Shown here: piece by piece, positions 1-7,353 of the stretch
Position numbering within the stretch: position 1 is the stretch's first letter
Layout of the letters: every line of letters starts with the position of its first letter
Assembly (NCBI GenBank): GCA_017626395.1
Contig: JAGAIU010000078.1
Location: forward strand, 148,438-212,437
Length of the DNA: 64,000 nt
Direction: 5' to 3'
DNA from: Clostridia bacterium
Lineage (GTDB): Bacteria; Bacillota; Clostridia; TANB77; CAG-465
The notes under the pieces: generated by a model
The model's database searches: none
What the model was told of the DNA's origin: nothing
Seen by the model: only the letters and a program-made list of their open reading frames with translations
Translations under genes and position numbers: made by a program

Positions 1-332
1 AGTAGATGAATTGAAGTATTCATTATAATTCCTGCAACTATAAATATAGCTCCAACAGCAGTTAGTATTTTTGCACCAATAGATTTTGGATTATAAAAAA
101 TCCAAATAAGGCCAAATATTAATGGAAATACTAATAAGCCAGAAGTTAGATTATAGCCAAAAAAGCTAAAAGCGGCAAATCCAGTTGTAACTACTACTTT
201 TCTACTTAAGAAAAATATACCTACTATTAAAAGTAGTGCACCTATAACAAAATCCATAGGATTTTTTACTCTTTTAGAATCAGTTTTTACTGAATCTACT
301 ATTTTTTGAATGTTATCCTTTTCTTCTTTCAT
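1..332 (-). CDS. Small multi-pass membrane protein, 3' end cut by window edge
   Basis: An open frame runs leftward off the window from an ATG at 332, preceded by GAGGTG at a normal distance. The first 25 residues are charged and Lys/Glu-rich. About three hydrophobic segments follow (roughly residues 27-45, 52-72 and 85-105 of the visible 110), so this is an integral membrane protein with a cytoplasmic N-terminus. I do not recognise the family. It is the last visible leftward gene and may be in an operon with genes outside the window. Confidence 0.7.
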   Translation of the reverse strand, partial: MKEEKDNIQKIVDSVKTDSKRVKNPMDFVIGALLLIVGIFFLSRKVVVTTGFAAFSFFGYNLTSGLLVFPLIFGLIWIFYNPKSIGAKILTAVGAIFIVAGIIMNTSIHL

Positions 333-424
333 ATTTTACACCTCATTCAAACATATATAACTATTATATCCTAAAACTTAATTCTAGTAAATAGTTTTAA
401 ATATCAAAAGAAAGATAAAATAAA

Positions 425-455
425 AGTAATTAGAAATTTTCTAATTACTTTTTAT
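425..455 (-). terminator. Terminator after the first OB-like gene
   Basis: An inverted repeat (AGTAATTAGAA / TTCTAATTACT) is followed on the minus strand by a T-rich tract. It lies just downstream of the leftward gene at 460-738. The hairpin is A/T-rich and could be bidirectional. Confidence 0.6.
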
Positions 456-459
456 CATA

Positions 460-738
460 TTAGCTAATATCTGTTACGATACTTAGATTTTCTGTTACAT
501 ATGCATCAAAAGTTATTTCTTTTTGTACATTAAAGAGTTTAACTTCTTCTTCATTAGTAGTGATATAAATGAATGTATCCTTATATCCTTGTAGCGAAAA
601 TCTTACTACAGTTTTTCCTTTCTCATTACTGGTATAAATTTTAGATATTGTGCCACACACAGTAGATATTGTGTTATATTGAGCTGGATAGCTCTTTTCT
701 TGGGCTCTTTTTATATAAGCCATTCTTCCTCTACACAT
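460..738 (-). CDS. Small OB-fold-like protein, paralogue of the gene at 4287
   Basis: This 92-residue protein starts at an ATG eight bases after AAAAGGAGG. From about residue 25 to the end it alternates short beta-strand-like hydrophobic stretches with charged turns. The core pattern G-x-I-S-x(6)-[DE]KGK...F-x-LQ...IYI...EEE-x-[KI]-F recurs in the protein at 4287-4634, so the two are paralogues. The strand pattern resembles small OB-fold nucleic-acid-binding domains, but that is inference from pattern only. Its -10 region and flank (TATGTTATAAT) also resemble those of the paralogue. No function can be assigned. Confidence 0.65.
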   Translation of the reverse strand: MCRGRMAYIKRAQEKSYPAQYNTISTVCGTISKIYTSNEKGKTVVRFSLQGYKDTFIYITTNEEEVKLFNVQKEITFDAYVTENLSIVTDIS

Positions 739-918
739 AGTAAAGACCTCCTTTTAATATTAATTTCAAGGTGTAAATTAAATCTGCTTTATTATTATAA
801 CATAAAAAGTATGAAAATAAAAGAATATAGATAATTAATTTTACATAATCTTAAATAAATATTAAAAAACGAGTTAAAAAAGTAAAAATAATTTAAATAT
901 CGAGAAAATAAGCAAAAA

Positions 919-951
919 ATAGAGTAATTAGATAAAATTCTAATTACTCTA
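919..951 (-). terminator. Terminator after the gene at 968
   Basis: AGAGTAATTAGA and its exact complement are separated by a six-base loop and followed by ATTTTTT on the minus strand, just past the stop at 968. Confidence 0.75.
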
Positions 952-967
952 TTAATATCATTAAGTA

Positions 968-1435
968 TTATTCTTTTACTAATTCTATAAATTTAACTAA
1001 TGTTCCATCATGTAATACAAAATTAGTTCCATTTTTAGTATCAAGTGTATAAGTAACTCCGTATGTTATAATGTCTGCTTCTGTTGCAGGCCCCGCACTA
1101 ATTACATCATTTAGTAAGTTTTGTAGTTGAGTGCATTCTTCATCAGTTAATTTCTTTGTATAAAGTAGTTTTCCTTGGTATTTATATCCTTTAAGTCCTA
1201 CATATTTATCTTCACGTTTAGAAACAGTCTTTTTTTCTAAATCAATTTCGTAATAAGAGTTTATATGAGAACCACCATCATCTGCATAAGTATAAGTTTT
1301 TTCATCTGTAGTAACTAAAAACTTCATATCAGTATCTAAATTGAATTCATGCTTAGTATTAATTAAAATAATACTAATAATTATTACTATAGCTAAAACA
1401 ATACCAGCTATTATTAATATCTTCTTTTTATCCAT
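968..1435 (-). CDS. Membrane-anchored protein of unknown function
   Basis: This protein has about 155 residues and starts at the ATG at 1435, after GAGGTGAAAT. An upstream in-frame ATG at 1465 lacks a good ribosome-binding site. Residues 2-5 are MDKKK-type positive charges followed by one hydrophobic helix (about 6-26), a non-cleaved anchor or signal. The rest is a hydrophilic extracytoplasmic domain with beta-like stretches and no catalytic motif that I recognise. It is followed by its own terminator, and the next leftward gene upstream (1505) lies close enough to share a transcript. Confidence 0.65.
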   Translation of the reverse strand: MDKKKILIIAGIVLAIVIIISIILINTKHEFNLDTDMKFLVTTDEKTYTYADDGGSHINSYYEIDLEKKTVSKREDKYVGLKGYKYQGKLLYTKKLTDEECTQLQNLLNDVISAGPATEADIITYGVTYTLDTKNGTNFVLHDGTLVKFIELVKE

Positions 1436-1504
1436 ATATTTCACCTCGCAATTAGTATAGCACATTTAATATTTTTTCTCAATTATAAAATGAGTTTTGG
1501 TATT

Positions 1505-2140
1505 TTATTTTAGGTATTCGAAAAAAGTAGATGGAATACCAAATCTTGCAAGATATCCATTTTTATATTCTATATCATTTGTAACATCTTTAATTACCCA
1601 ATCTGGTGTTTCAAAGTTATTAGCTTGCTCTTCATTTTCAAATTCTATTTCTAAATAAGCTAACCCCTCTAAATCATTTGAAAATATATCTATTGCTAAT
1701 AAATTATTGCCATCGAAAAGTTGATATCTAGTTTTATATATTGTATTTCCCTCTTTTTTTGTAATTAAATTATTGTATTCTTCTTCAGTAATCTGATTTT
1801 CTAGTTCATCTCTTATCATACCATCAGAAGTCATATTAGTCTTTACAGCAAAAGTGTAATCTTCACCATTATTAATTTTTCTTACCCTTATTTCAGGAGA
1901 AAAACTTATATATGTTTGTTCTATATATAAAACTTCTGCTTTAAATAAATCATAAGGAATATTTTCTTTATCTATTAGCCATTTCTTTTCTATTTCTAAA
2001 GAATCAGCCATAATATCATTAACCTTGTTATTATATGAAATAGTGTATACTAATTTTTTTATACCAATAATAAAGAAGATAATTATAGAGATTATTAGGA
2101 TTATTTCTAATATAAGTATAGCTATTTTTTTCTTTTTCAT
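1505..2140 (-). CDS. Membrane-anchored CYTH-domain protein
   Basis: The start is the ATG at 2140, five bases after GGAGG; the upstream in-frame ATG at 2152 overlaps that site. One hydrophobic helix at about residues 6-29 precedes a CYTH-like domain. That domain opens with E-I-E-K-K-W-L, the ExExK signature that binds triphosphate and metal. It continues with E-I-R-V-R-K, then K-T-R-Y, and E-I-E-F near the C-terminus, the alternating charged strands of a triphosphate tunnel. CYTH enzymes hydrolyse inorganic triphosphate, ThTP or make cAMP; which applies here is unknown. An N-terminal membrane anchor is unusual for the family. Confidence 0.75.
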   Translation of the reverse strand: MKKKKIAILILEIILIISIIIFFIIGIKKLVYTISYNNKVNDIMADSLEIEKKWLIDKENIPYDLFKAEVLYIEQTYISFSPEIRVRKINNGEDYTFAVKTNMTSDGMIRDELENQITEEEYNNLITKKEGNTIYKTRYQLFDGNNLLAIDIFSNDLEGLAYLEIEFENEEQANNFETPDWVIKDVTNDIEYKNGYLARFGIPSTFFEYLK

Positions 2141-2214
2141 AAATACCTCCATTAATTTTATTTATTAACAAATATATCATATATGCAATAAAAAAGGCAA
2201 GCTGCATTTTAGCA

Positions 2215-2243
2215 ACAAAAAAATCAACCGTTATGGTTGATTT
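2215..2243 (-). terminator. Terminator of tRNA-Leu copy 1
   Basis: On the minus strand AATCAACC-ATAA(C)-GGTTGATT is followed by a run of seven T, a few bases after the tRNA CCA end. Confidence 0.85.
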
Positions 2244-2247
2244 CTAT

Positions 2248-2336
2248 TGGTGGGAATGATCGGAATCGAACCGATACGAGGTTTAACCCTCGCAGGATTT
2301 TAAGTCCTGTGCGTCTGCCAGTTCCGCCACACTCCC
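2248..2336 (-). tRNA. tRNA-Leu(UAA), copy 1
   Basis: The 89-nt sequence includes an encoded CCA. The acceptor stem GGGAGTG/CATTCCC closes with one G-T pair. The anticodon loop is ACTTAAAAT with anticodon TAA, and a class II long variable arm (GCGAGGGTTAAACCTCGT) identifies leucine. The T arm carries GGTTCGATTCC. A second identical copy lies at 6607-6695. Confidence 0.97.
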
Positions 2337-2346
2337 GATGGTTGTT

Positions 2347-2375
2347 ATTTTATCACTTTACAATTTCTATGTCAA
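2347..2375 (-). promoter_or_regulatory. Promoter of tRNA-Leu copy 1
   Basis: Minus-strand TTGACA (2375-2370), 17 bp, TAAAAT (2352-2347), about 11 bases upstream of the mature tRNA 5' end. Confidence 0.85.
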
Positions 2376-2407
2376 GTTATAAATCAAAATAACTATAATT
2401 TTTTTTG

Positions 2408-2436
2408 TTGACAATTAAACTTTTAAAAGATATACT
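2408..2436 (+). promoter_or_regulatory. Consensus sigma-A promoter for the AIM24-family gene
   Basis: TTGACA (2408-2413) and TATACT (2431-2436) are separated by exactly 17 bp. The ribosome-binding site AGGGGGT follows immediately, so the 5' leader is very short. It is divergent from the tRNA-Leu promoter about 33 bp away. Confidence 0.85.
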
Positions 2437-2457
2437 ATTTTTAGGGGGTAATGAAAG

Positions 2458-3276
2458 ATGTATGAAGTTAGAAATTTTTTAGATAATGACGATGTAAGAG
2501 TGGCTCAACAAAAAGGCAGTGTTAGAATTATAGAGTATACAAAAGATTTAAGTGTAAATCCTTCTACTTGTATTACACAATACTATGCTGCACAAATGAA
2601 TGTTAGAAAAAAACAAGCACTTATTGAGCTAAATAATAGCTCTTGGGTTACAAGTGCTGGTGCAATGCAATGGACTTTAGGAAATGTTCAAGCTACAACA
2701 GATGTTAAAGGTGTTGGAGATTTCTTAGGAAAAGCACTTAAAGGTTCAGTAACAAAAGAATCAACTGTTAAGCCTAAATATCAAGGAACTGGATTATTAA
2801 TGCTTGAACCAACATATAAACATTTATTAATTGAGGATGTTTCAACTTGGGGTTCAGGTATGGTACTAGATGATGGAATGTTCTTAGCATGTGATGCTAA
2901 TGTTAAATATGACGTTGTAATGCGTTCAAATTTATCATCTGCTGTATTAGGTAATCAAGGATTATTTAGTTTAAAACTATCAGGTTCAGGATTAGCTGTT
3001 TTAGAAAGTCCAGTACCTAGAGAGGAATTAATTGAAATTGAAATAAAAAATGATACTTTAAAAATAGATGGTAACTTTGCTGTAGCTTGGTCAGATACTT
3101 TAGAATTTACTGTTGAAAGATCAGGTAAAAGCTTGTTAGGATCAGCAGTTTCAGCTGAAGGTTTTGTTAATGTATATAGAGGAACAGGTAAAATATTAAT
3201 TGCACCTGTATTAGCTTCTACTGGATACACTACATCAACTTTAGGTGCAACTTATGCTCGTCCTACAGGAAGATAA
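2458..3276 (+). CDS. AIM24 / TIGR00266 family protein
   Basis: This 272-residue soluble protein has no signal peptide and reads as one beta-rich barrel-like unit. It contains the family-like stretches SSWVTSAGAMQWT, GTGLLMLEP and GSGMVLDDGMFLACD, and ends with a Gly/Ser/Thr-rich tail. AIM24-like proteins are widespread in bacteria; the mitochondrial namesake affects inner-membrane organisation, and the bacterial role is not settled. It is a single-gene unit, with its own promoter and a terminator right after the stop. Confidence 0.8.
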   Translation: MYEVRNFLDNDDVRVAQQKGSVRIIEYTKDLSVNPSTCITQYYAAQMNVRKKQALIELNNSSWVTSAGAMQWTLGNVQATTDVKGVGDFLGKALKGSVTKESTVKPKYQGTGLLMLEPTYKHLLIEDVSTWGSGMVLDDGMFLACDANVKYDVVMRSNLSSAVLGNQGLFSLKLSGSGLAVLESPVPREELIEIEIKNDTLKIDGNFAVAWSDTLEFTVERSGKSLLGSAVSAEGFVNVYRGTGKILIAPVLASTGYTTSTLGATYARPTGR

Positions 3277-3289
3277 AAATTCAATCAAG

Positions 3290-3321
3290 AAGAATTCAGT
3301 TTAACTGGATTCTTTTTTTTT
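3290..3321 (+). terminator. Terminator of the AIM24-family gene
   Basis: AAGAATTCAG / CTGGATTCTT (one G-T pair) with a short loop and a run of eight or more T. Confidence 0.9.
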
Positions 3322-3381
3322 ACTTTAATGAAAAATGTATAATTATAGTATATAATATATTTGAGAGGTTAAGTGATAGTT

Positions 3382-4248
3382 ATGATTGAATATATTGGCG
3401 TAGATATTGGTGGTACAAATATTAGAGTAGGATATATAGATGAAAATGAAAAGATGTATTTAGTACATAAAGAATCTACTTTAGAAAATGTATTAACTAG
3501 TGAAGACTTATATAATAAAATAAAAGAATTAATAAAGAAGGTTCCACATTATGAAGAAGCTAAAGCAATTGGTATTGGAATACCTGGGGCAATAAAAAAC
3601 TTAAAAGAAATAATGACATCCAGGAATTTACCATTATTACTTAATTTTCCATTAGTTGAAAGATTGGAAGCCGAATTTAATAAAAAAGTCTATATTGAAA
3701 ATGATGCAAAAGTAGCTACACTTGCAGAAGCGGTAAAAGGAGCAGGTAAAAAAAGTGAAATTGTATGTTACGTTACAATAAGTACTGGACTTGGTGGAGG
3801 AATAGCTATAAATAAACATATATATTATGGTGCAAATGGAGTAGGTGGATATTTTTCAAGAATGATACTAGATGGTGAAAATATGAGTGAACATGTTATT
3901 AGTGGTACTTCGTTAATTAATAAAGTACAGGATAAAGGATTAGAGAATATAACATGTGCAGCTGAAATATTTGAATCTAGCAATAACATAGCTGTTGAAA
4001 TTGTTAAAGAATTTAAAAGAAATTTAACCAATCTATTACTAAATATTTCTATAACGATAAATCCACATGTTGTTGTACTAGGTGGAGGAGTAATGAAATC
4101 TAAAAAATATTTTTTAGAAGATGTAAATAGTATGTTTAAAGAAAAAGTTCATAGTTTTGCCAAGGATATGGAAATTAAAGTAGCTGAACTTGAAGAACCT
4201 GGAGTACTAGGGGCAGCACTTATTGCTAAAGATATGAATAATAAATAA
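3382..4248 (+). CDS. ROK-family sugar kinase, glucokinase-like
   Basis: ATP-dependent sugar kinase fold. Residues 4-14 hold the phosphate-1 loop VDIGGTNIRVG. ENDAK near residue 107 carries the catalytic Asp and corresponds to the usual ENDAN. STGLGGGI near residue 135 is the second phosphate loop. The HxxGH plus CxCGxxGC zinc site of classical ROK proteins is absent; the region reads GGYFSRM instead. The ATG at 3382 is preferred over a GTG at 3373 because GTGAT stands four bases before it, as in two other genes here. Substrate (glucose, GlcNAc, other) cannot be told. Confidence 0.8.
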   Translation: MIEYIGVDIGGTNIRVGYIDENEKMYLVHKESTLENVLTSEDLYNKIKELIKKVPHYEEAKAIGIGIPGAIKNLKEIMTSRNLPLLLNFPLVERLEAEFNKKVYIENDAKVATLAEAVKGAGKKSEIVCYVTISTGLGGGIAINKHIYYGANGVGGYFSRMILDGENMSEHVISGTSLINKVQDKGLENITCAAEIFESSNNIAVEIVKEFKRNLTNLLLNISITINPHVVVLGGGVMKSKKYFLEDVNSMFKEKVHSFAKDMEIKVAELEEPGVLGAALIAKDMNNK

Positions 4249-4251
4249 CAA

Positions 4252-4283
4252 AAAAATACACATGACTTGCATGTGTATTTTTT
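4252..4283. terminator. Bidirectional terminator between convergent genes
   Basis: AAAATACACATG and its complement flank a five-base loop, with A and T runs on both sides. It sits between the ROK kinase stop (4248) and the leftward gene ending at 4287. Confidence 0.9.
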
Positions 4284-4286
4284 GAG

Positions 4287-4634
4287 TTAATTTTCAAATT
4301 TAGCTTTTAGAACAATATTTTCTACATGGTAAGAATTTTCTTTTTTAAATACATCTGCAGAAATAATATTCCCAATCTTAAATATTTCTTCTTCGTCTTC
4401 TGACTTAATATAGTAAATGAATAGTTTTTTACTATCTTGTAGGTTAAAGCAGTATATAAGTTTTCCCTTATCAATGCAAGAACAACATTGTGAAATTATT
4501 CCTGTTACAGAACCTTTATTTCCGGTTAAGCTATTAACTGCTTTTCTTTTTAATTCTTTGAGAACTTTTTCTTGTTCTTCAAGATTTAAGCTATTATAAT
4601 ACTTTTGAAATTTAGCTAAATCACTATTTTTCAT
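4287..4634 (-). CDS. OB-fold-like protein, paralogue of the gene at 460, with N-terminal helix
   Basis: The 115 residues split into a charged helical part (about 1-35, rich in Lys, Glu, Leu) and a C-terminal part matching the 460-738 protein: GIISQ...DKGKLIYCFNLQ...LFIYYI...EEEIFKIG. The assigned ATG at 4634 lies about 21 bases after the nearest GGAG, which is poor. A 15-codon ORF with a far better site precedes it and ends ten bases upstream, so translation may be coupled. An ATT at 4646 in the same frame has correct spacing to that GGAG and is an alternative start. Function unknown. Confidence 0.6.
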   Translation of the reverse strand: MKNSDLAKFQKYYNSLNLEEQEKVLKELKRKAVNSLTGNKGSVTGIISQCCSCIDKGKLIYCFNLQDSKKLFIYYIKSEDEEEIFKIGNIISADVFKKENSYHVENIVLKAKFEN

Positions 4635-4644
4635 GTTTTCAATA

Positions 4645-4692
4645 TTAATTCCGTTCTCCTTTTTTACTATTTAAAAAATAAAAATCAAACAT
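4645..4692 (-). CDS. Possible 15-residue leader peptide
   Basis: ATG at 4692 is nine bases after AAAAGGAGG. It encodes MFDFYFLNSKKGERN and stops at a TAA ten bases before the next gene's ATG. In the paralogue at 738 the same conserved AAAAGGAGG drives the protein itself. This could be a regulatory leader peptide, a coupling device, or the remnant 5' end of the gene after a frameshift. It is below the usual size limit, so only the ribosome-binding site supports it. Confidence 0.4.
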   Translation of the reverse strand: MFDFYFLNSKKGERN

Positions 4693-4798
4693 AATAATGT
4701 ACCTCCTTTTAAATATTAATCGTAAAGTTGATGATACGTATTGTAGGCATAATTATAACATATAAATTTTGAAAATAAAAGAGAAAGAGTAAAAATGC

Positions 4799-4829
4799 CA
4801 AAAAAGAAGTATACATAAGTATACTTCTA
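4799..4829 (-). terminator. Terminator of the ABC-F gene
   Basis: AGAAGTATAC / GTATACTTCT with a four-base loop and, on the minus strand, a run of six T. Confidence 0.9.
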
Positions 4830-4834
4830 GAAAG

Positions 4835-6475
4835 TTATTTTAATCTATTTTTATATTCTTTATAATCATCATAATTTCCTACATATGTTGAAACTTTACC
4901 ATCTTTAAATTCGACAGTTTTATCTGCAAATTTATTGATAAAATATCTATCATGACTTACAAAGATTAATGTTCCATCAAAATCTTCTAAAGCTTCTTCT
5001 AAAACTTCTTTTGTAGGAATGTCTATGTGGTTGGTAGGTTCATCAAATATTAATGTGTTTATTTTAAGTTGTAAAAGTTCTGCTAGTTTAATACGCATTC
5101 TTTCACCACCTGATAAGTTCATTACTCTTTTATTAACGTCTTCTTTGTAAAATTGGAAATTAGATAGTATTTGTCTTGCACGTTGTTCATTTATTCCAAC
5201 TGCATTTTTAAAGTATTCAAGTAGTTGTTGATTTCCATCAGGAAAAGTAATAATTTGAGGTAAATAACCTATTATAACACTTGGTCCAATCATTACATCA
5301 CCTTTTACAGTTAGTTCTTGTTCATTTAAAATTGTCTTTATAAAAGTAGATTTACCACTTCCATTTGCACCAATAAATGCAACACGTTCTCTTGCACAAA
5401 TATCTAAGCTAATATTATCTAAAATTTTTCTTCCTTCTGGAGTAGTTACAGTTAAATTTTCTGCAACTATTACTTTTTTACTAGACTTACGTTCTTCTGA
5501 AAATTCAACATTTAATTTCTTTTGTTCTTTTGGTCGTGCTATAGATATTTTCTTTAATTTATCTATTTGTGTTTGTAAAGCATGAGCTCTATCACAAAGA
5601 GTAGAACTATTAGTTGCCATACCACGTTCAGCAAAATATTTTTTCTGTTCTTCAAGTCTTTTTATTGTAGCTTGTTGTTCTTTATAATCTGCCATTTGCT
5701 TTTCAAAATCACGTTGTTTTTCTATTAAATACCCAGAATAATTAGTTGAATAAACTTTACCTATTCCATTATCTAAGGCAAGAATTTTATTAGACATTTT
5801 ATCTAAAAAATATCTATCGTGAGATACTATAACAGAAGCACCTCTAAAAGATTTAATATATCCTTCAAGCCATTCAATTCTATCTATATCTAAGTGGTTT
5901 GTGGGTTCGTCAAGTAAAATTAATTCGGGTTTGATAAGAAGTGCTTTAGCTAGTTGTACCAAAGTTTTTTCGCCACCGCTCAAATCATTGTAACTTTGTG
6001 TTAGTAGTTCTTTATTAATTTTTAATCCTTCAACAACGGTACTAATATTTACTTCTATATCATATCCACCTGCTAGTGAAAATCTTTCCATTAAATTGCA
6101 ATATTTTTCTAGTACTGTATTATATTCAGTTTCATTTAAGTTTGAATTCATTTTTTCTTGTAGATTATTTAGACGCTTTTCCATTTCGTTAAGTTCACCA
6201 AAAGCATCTTTTAATACACTATACACTGGTCTTTCATCTATTATACTTGATCCTGTTTGATCTAAATATGCTACTTTAGCACCTTTTTTTATACTAACTG
6301 AACCTGTATCTATTTTTTCGAGTCCAGCAATCATTTTTAATAATGTAGATTTTCCGCAACCATTTGGCCCAACTATAGAGATAGATTCACCTTCGTTTAG
6401 TGAAAATGAAACATCTTCAAAAAGTTGACCATATCCAAAATTTTTTTCTAATTTATTAACATCTAAAATTATCAT
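4835..6475 (-). CDS. ABC-F family ATPase, ribosome-associated type
   Basis: 546 residues with two ABC domains and no membrane segment, the ABC-F layout. Domain 1 has Walker A GPNGCGKST at 36-44, LSGGE at 165-169 and LLDEPTNHLD at 187-196. A charged, helical interdomain linker covers about 240-325. Domain 2 has GANGSGKST near 365, LSGGER near 459 and FDEPTNHID near 480. ABC-F proteins act on the ribosomal E site, either as translation factors or to give antibiotic resistance by ribosome protection. I cannot say which subgroup this is. Its promoter lies in an 18-bp inverted repeat (6516-6566). Confidence 0.9.
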   Translation of the reverse strand: MIILDVNKLEKNFGYGQLFEDVSFSLNEGESISIVGPNGCGKSTLLKMIAGLEKIDTGSVSIKKGAKVAYLDQTGSSIIDERPVYSVLKDAFGELNEMEKRLNNLQEKMNSNLNETEYNTVLEKYCNLMERFSLAGGYDIEVNISTVVEGLKINKELLTQSYNDLSGGEKTLVQLAKALLIKPELILLDEPTNHLDIDRIEWLEGYIKSFRGASVIVSHDRYFLDKMSNKILALDNGIGKVYSTNYSGYLIEKQRDFEKQMADYKEQQATIKRLEEQKKYFAERGMATNSSTLCDRAHALQTQIDKLKKISIARPKEQKKLNVEFSEERKSSKKVIVAENLTVTTPEGRKILDNISLDICARERVAFIGANGSGKSTFIKTILNEQELTVKGDVMIGPSVIIGYLPQIITFPDGNQQLLEYFKNAVGINEQRARQILSNFQFYKEDVNKRVMNLSGGERMRIKLAELLQLKINTLIFDEPTNHIDIPTKEVLEEALEDFDGTLIFVSHDRYFINKFADKTVEFKDGKVSTYVGNYDDYKEYKNRLK

Positions 6476-6512
6476 ATTGTAACTCCTATATTTTTAGCCA
6501 TTATTTTTAAAT

Positions 6513-6541
6513 ATAATATCATTTCTAATTTAATACGTCAA
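6513..6541 (-). promoter_or_regulatory. Promoter of the ABC-F gene inside a long inverted repeat
   Basis: Minus-strand TTGACG (6541-6536), 17 bp, TATTAT (6518-6513). The -35 box falls in the loop and the spacer in one arm of the inverted repeat at 6516-6566. Confidence 0.7.
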
Positions 6542-6566
6542 GATTAGCTTAAATTAGAAATGATAT
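6516..6566. repeat. Perfect 18-bp inverted repeat around the ABC-F promoter
   Basis: ATATCATTTCTAATTTAA (6516-6533) and its exact complement (6549-6566) are separated by 15 bases. Neither side has the T run expected of an ABC-F-direction terminator, and the element brackets the -35 box. It could be an operator, or a fail-safe hairpin for tRNA read-through. Confidence 0.8.
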
Positions 6567-6597
6567 AAAAAAAACGTCACACTTTACAGTGCAACGT
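6566..6597 (-). terminator. Terminator of tRNA-Leu copy 2
   Basis: Minus-strand ACGTTGCACT-GTAA-AGTGTGACGT (two wobble pairs) followed by eight T. Confidence 0.9.
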
Positions 6598-6606
6598 AAT
6601 TATTCT

Positions 6607-6695
6607 TGGTGGGAATGATCGGAATCGAACCGATACGAGGTTTAACCCTCGCAGGATTTTAAGTCCTGTGCGTCTGCCAGTTCCGCCACACTCCC
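6607..6695 (-). tRNA. tRNA-Leu(UAA), copy 2
   Basis: Identical over all 89 nt, including CCA, to the copy at 2248-2336. The flanking sequences differ completely apart from similar promoter boxes, so only the tRNA itself is conserved. Anticodon TAA, long variable arm. Confidence 0.97.
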
Positions 6696-6710
6696 GCTTG
6701 AACAGTATTT

Positions 6711-6739
6711 ATTTTAACACCTTTATTGTTAAATGTCAA
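6711..6739 (-). promoter_or_regulatory. Promoter of tRNA-Leu copy 2
   Basis: Minus-strand TTGACA (6739-6734), 17 bp, TAAAAT (6716-6711): the same boxes and spacing as copy 1. Confidence 0.85.
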
Positions 6740-6748
6740 TACCTTTTT

Positions 6749-7300
6749 TTACAAATATTGCTTCTTTGATAAAAAATTCGATTTTGCTATCTTGGAAGTG
6801 AGTGGCTCAAATGTTTCATTAGTAGAACAATATTTATCTACAAATGTAACTACAAGACTTTCTCTATACTTAGGAACTTTTCTAAAAGTAAGTGGCCACA
6901 TGTGTTTTACAATTATATCTTTTTCTATATCGTTTAAGTCAAAATATTTTATTGCATTATCTAATGCTGTTTGTGGATGAGTAAATCCGTGTTTTTCAAA
7001 TAGTGGCTTTTTTTCCATGACTTTATGCCAATCATATAAGAAAAGGTCATGAAGTAGGGCAGCTCTAGCTGTAGATTTTGCATCCAATTTTAAATATTTA
7101 GCTATTTTATAGCTTGTATAAGAAACACTTACACAATGATCGTAACATGTTGTATTTCCATGTTGTATATATTCTTTCATTGATGTTACAACAGGATTGT
7201 TTAATATATCTGCTACAAATTCATTATATTCATTATCATAAGTTGATATGGTATTATCTGAAAGTATTTTATATATTTCTTTTTTATCTTCTAATCTCAT
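6749..7300 (-). CDS. HD-domain hydrolase
   Basis: 183 residues, soluble. The metal-binding series of an HD phosphohydrolase is visible: H in CYDHC near residue 54, HD in ALLHDL near 83, an H in VKHMWP, and the distal D in TFVDKY near 155. Such proteins hydrolyse nucleotides or phosphate esters with a divalent metal; the substrate is not evident. The start at 7300 follows GAGGTG at normal spacing. The tRNA-Leu promoter begins just past its stop, so it must end close by, but I see no clear hairpin there. Confidence 0.8.
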   Translation of the reverse strand: MRLEDKKEIYKILSDNTISTYDNEYNEFVADILNNPVVTSMKEYIQHGNTTCYDHCVSVSYTSYKIAKYLKLDAKSTARAALLHDLFLYDWHKVMEKKPLFEKHGFTHPQTALDNAIKYFDLNDIEKDIIVKHMWPLTFRKVPKYRESLVVTFVDKYCSTNETFEPLTSKIAKSNFLSKKQYL

Positions 7301-7353
7301 AGAACACCTCTAACTATTATTATACCATATTTTTATATTACTTAGCAAATTAA

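Noticed and set aside
2955..3230. Antisense ORF within the AIM24-family gene
   Set aside because: It has no ribosome-binding site, no family features, and mirrors the codon pattern of the real gene. Other long antisense frames (for example 55310-55915) were dropped for the same reason.
6749..7300. CRISPR or IS-like repeats near the tRNA-Leu copies
   Set aside because: The only shared sequence is the tRNA itself; no direct-repeat array, transposase frame or terminal repeats are present.
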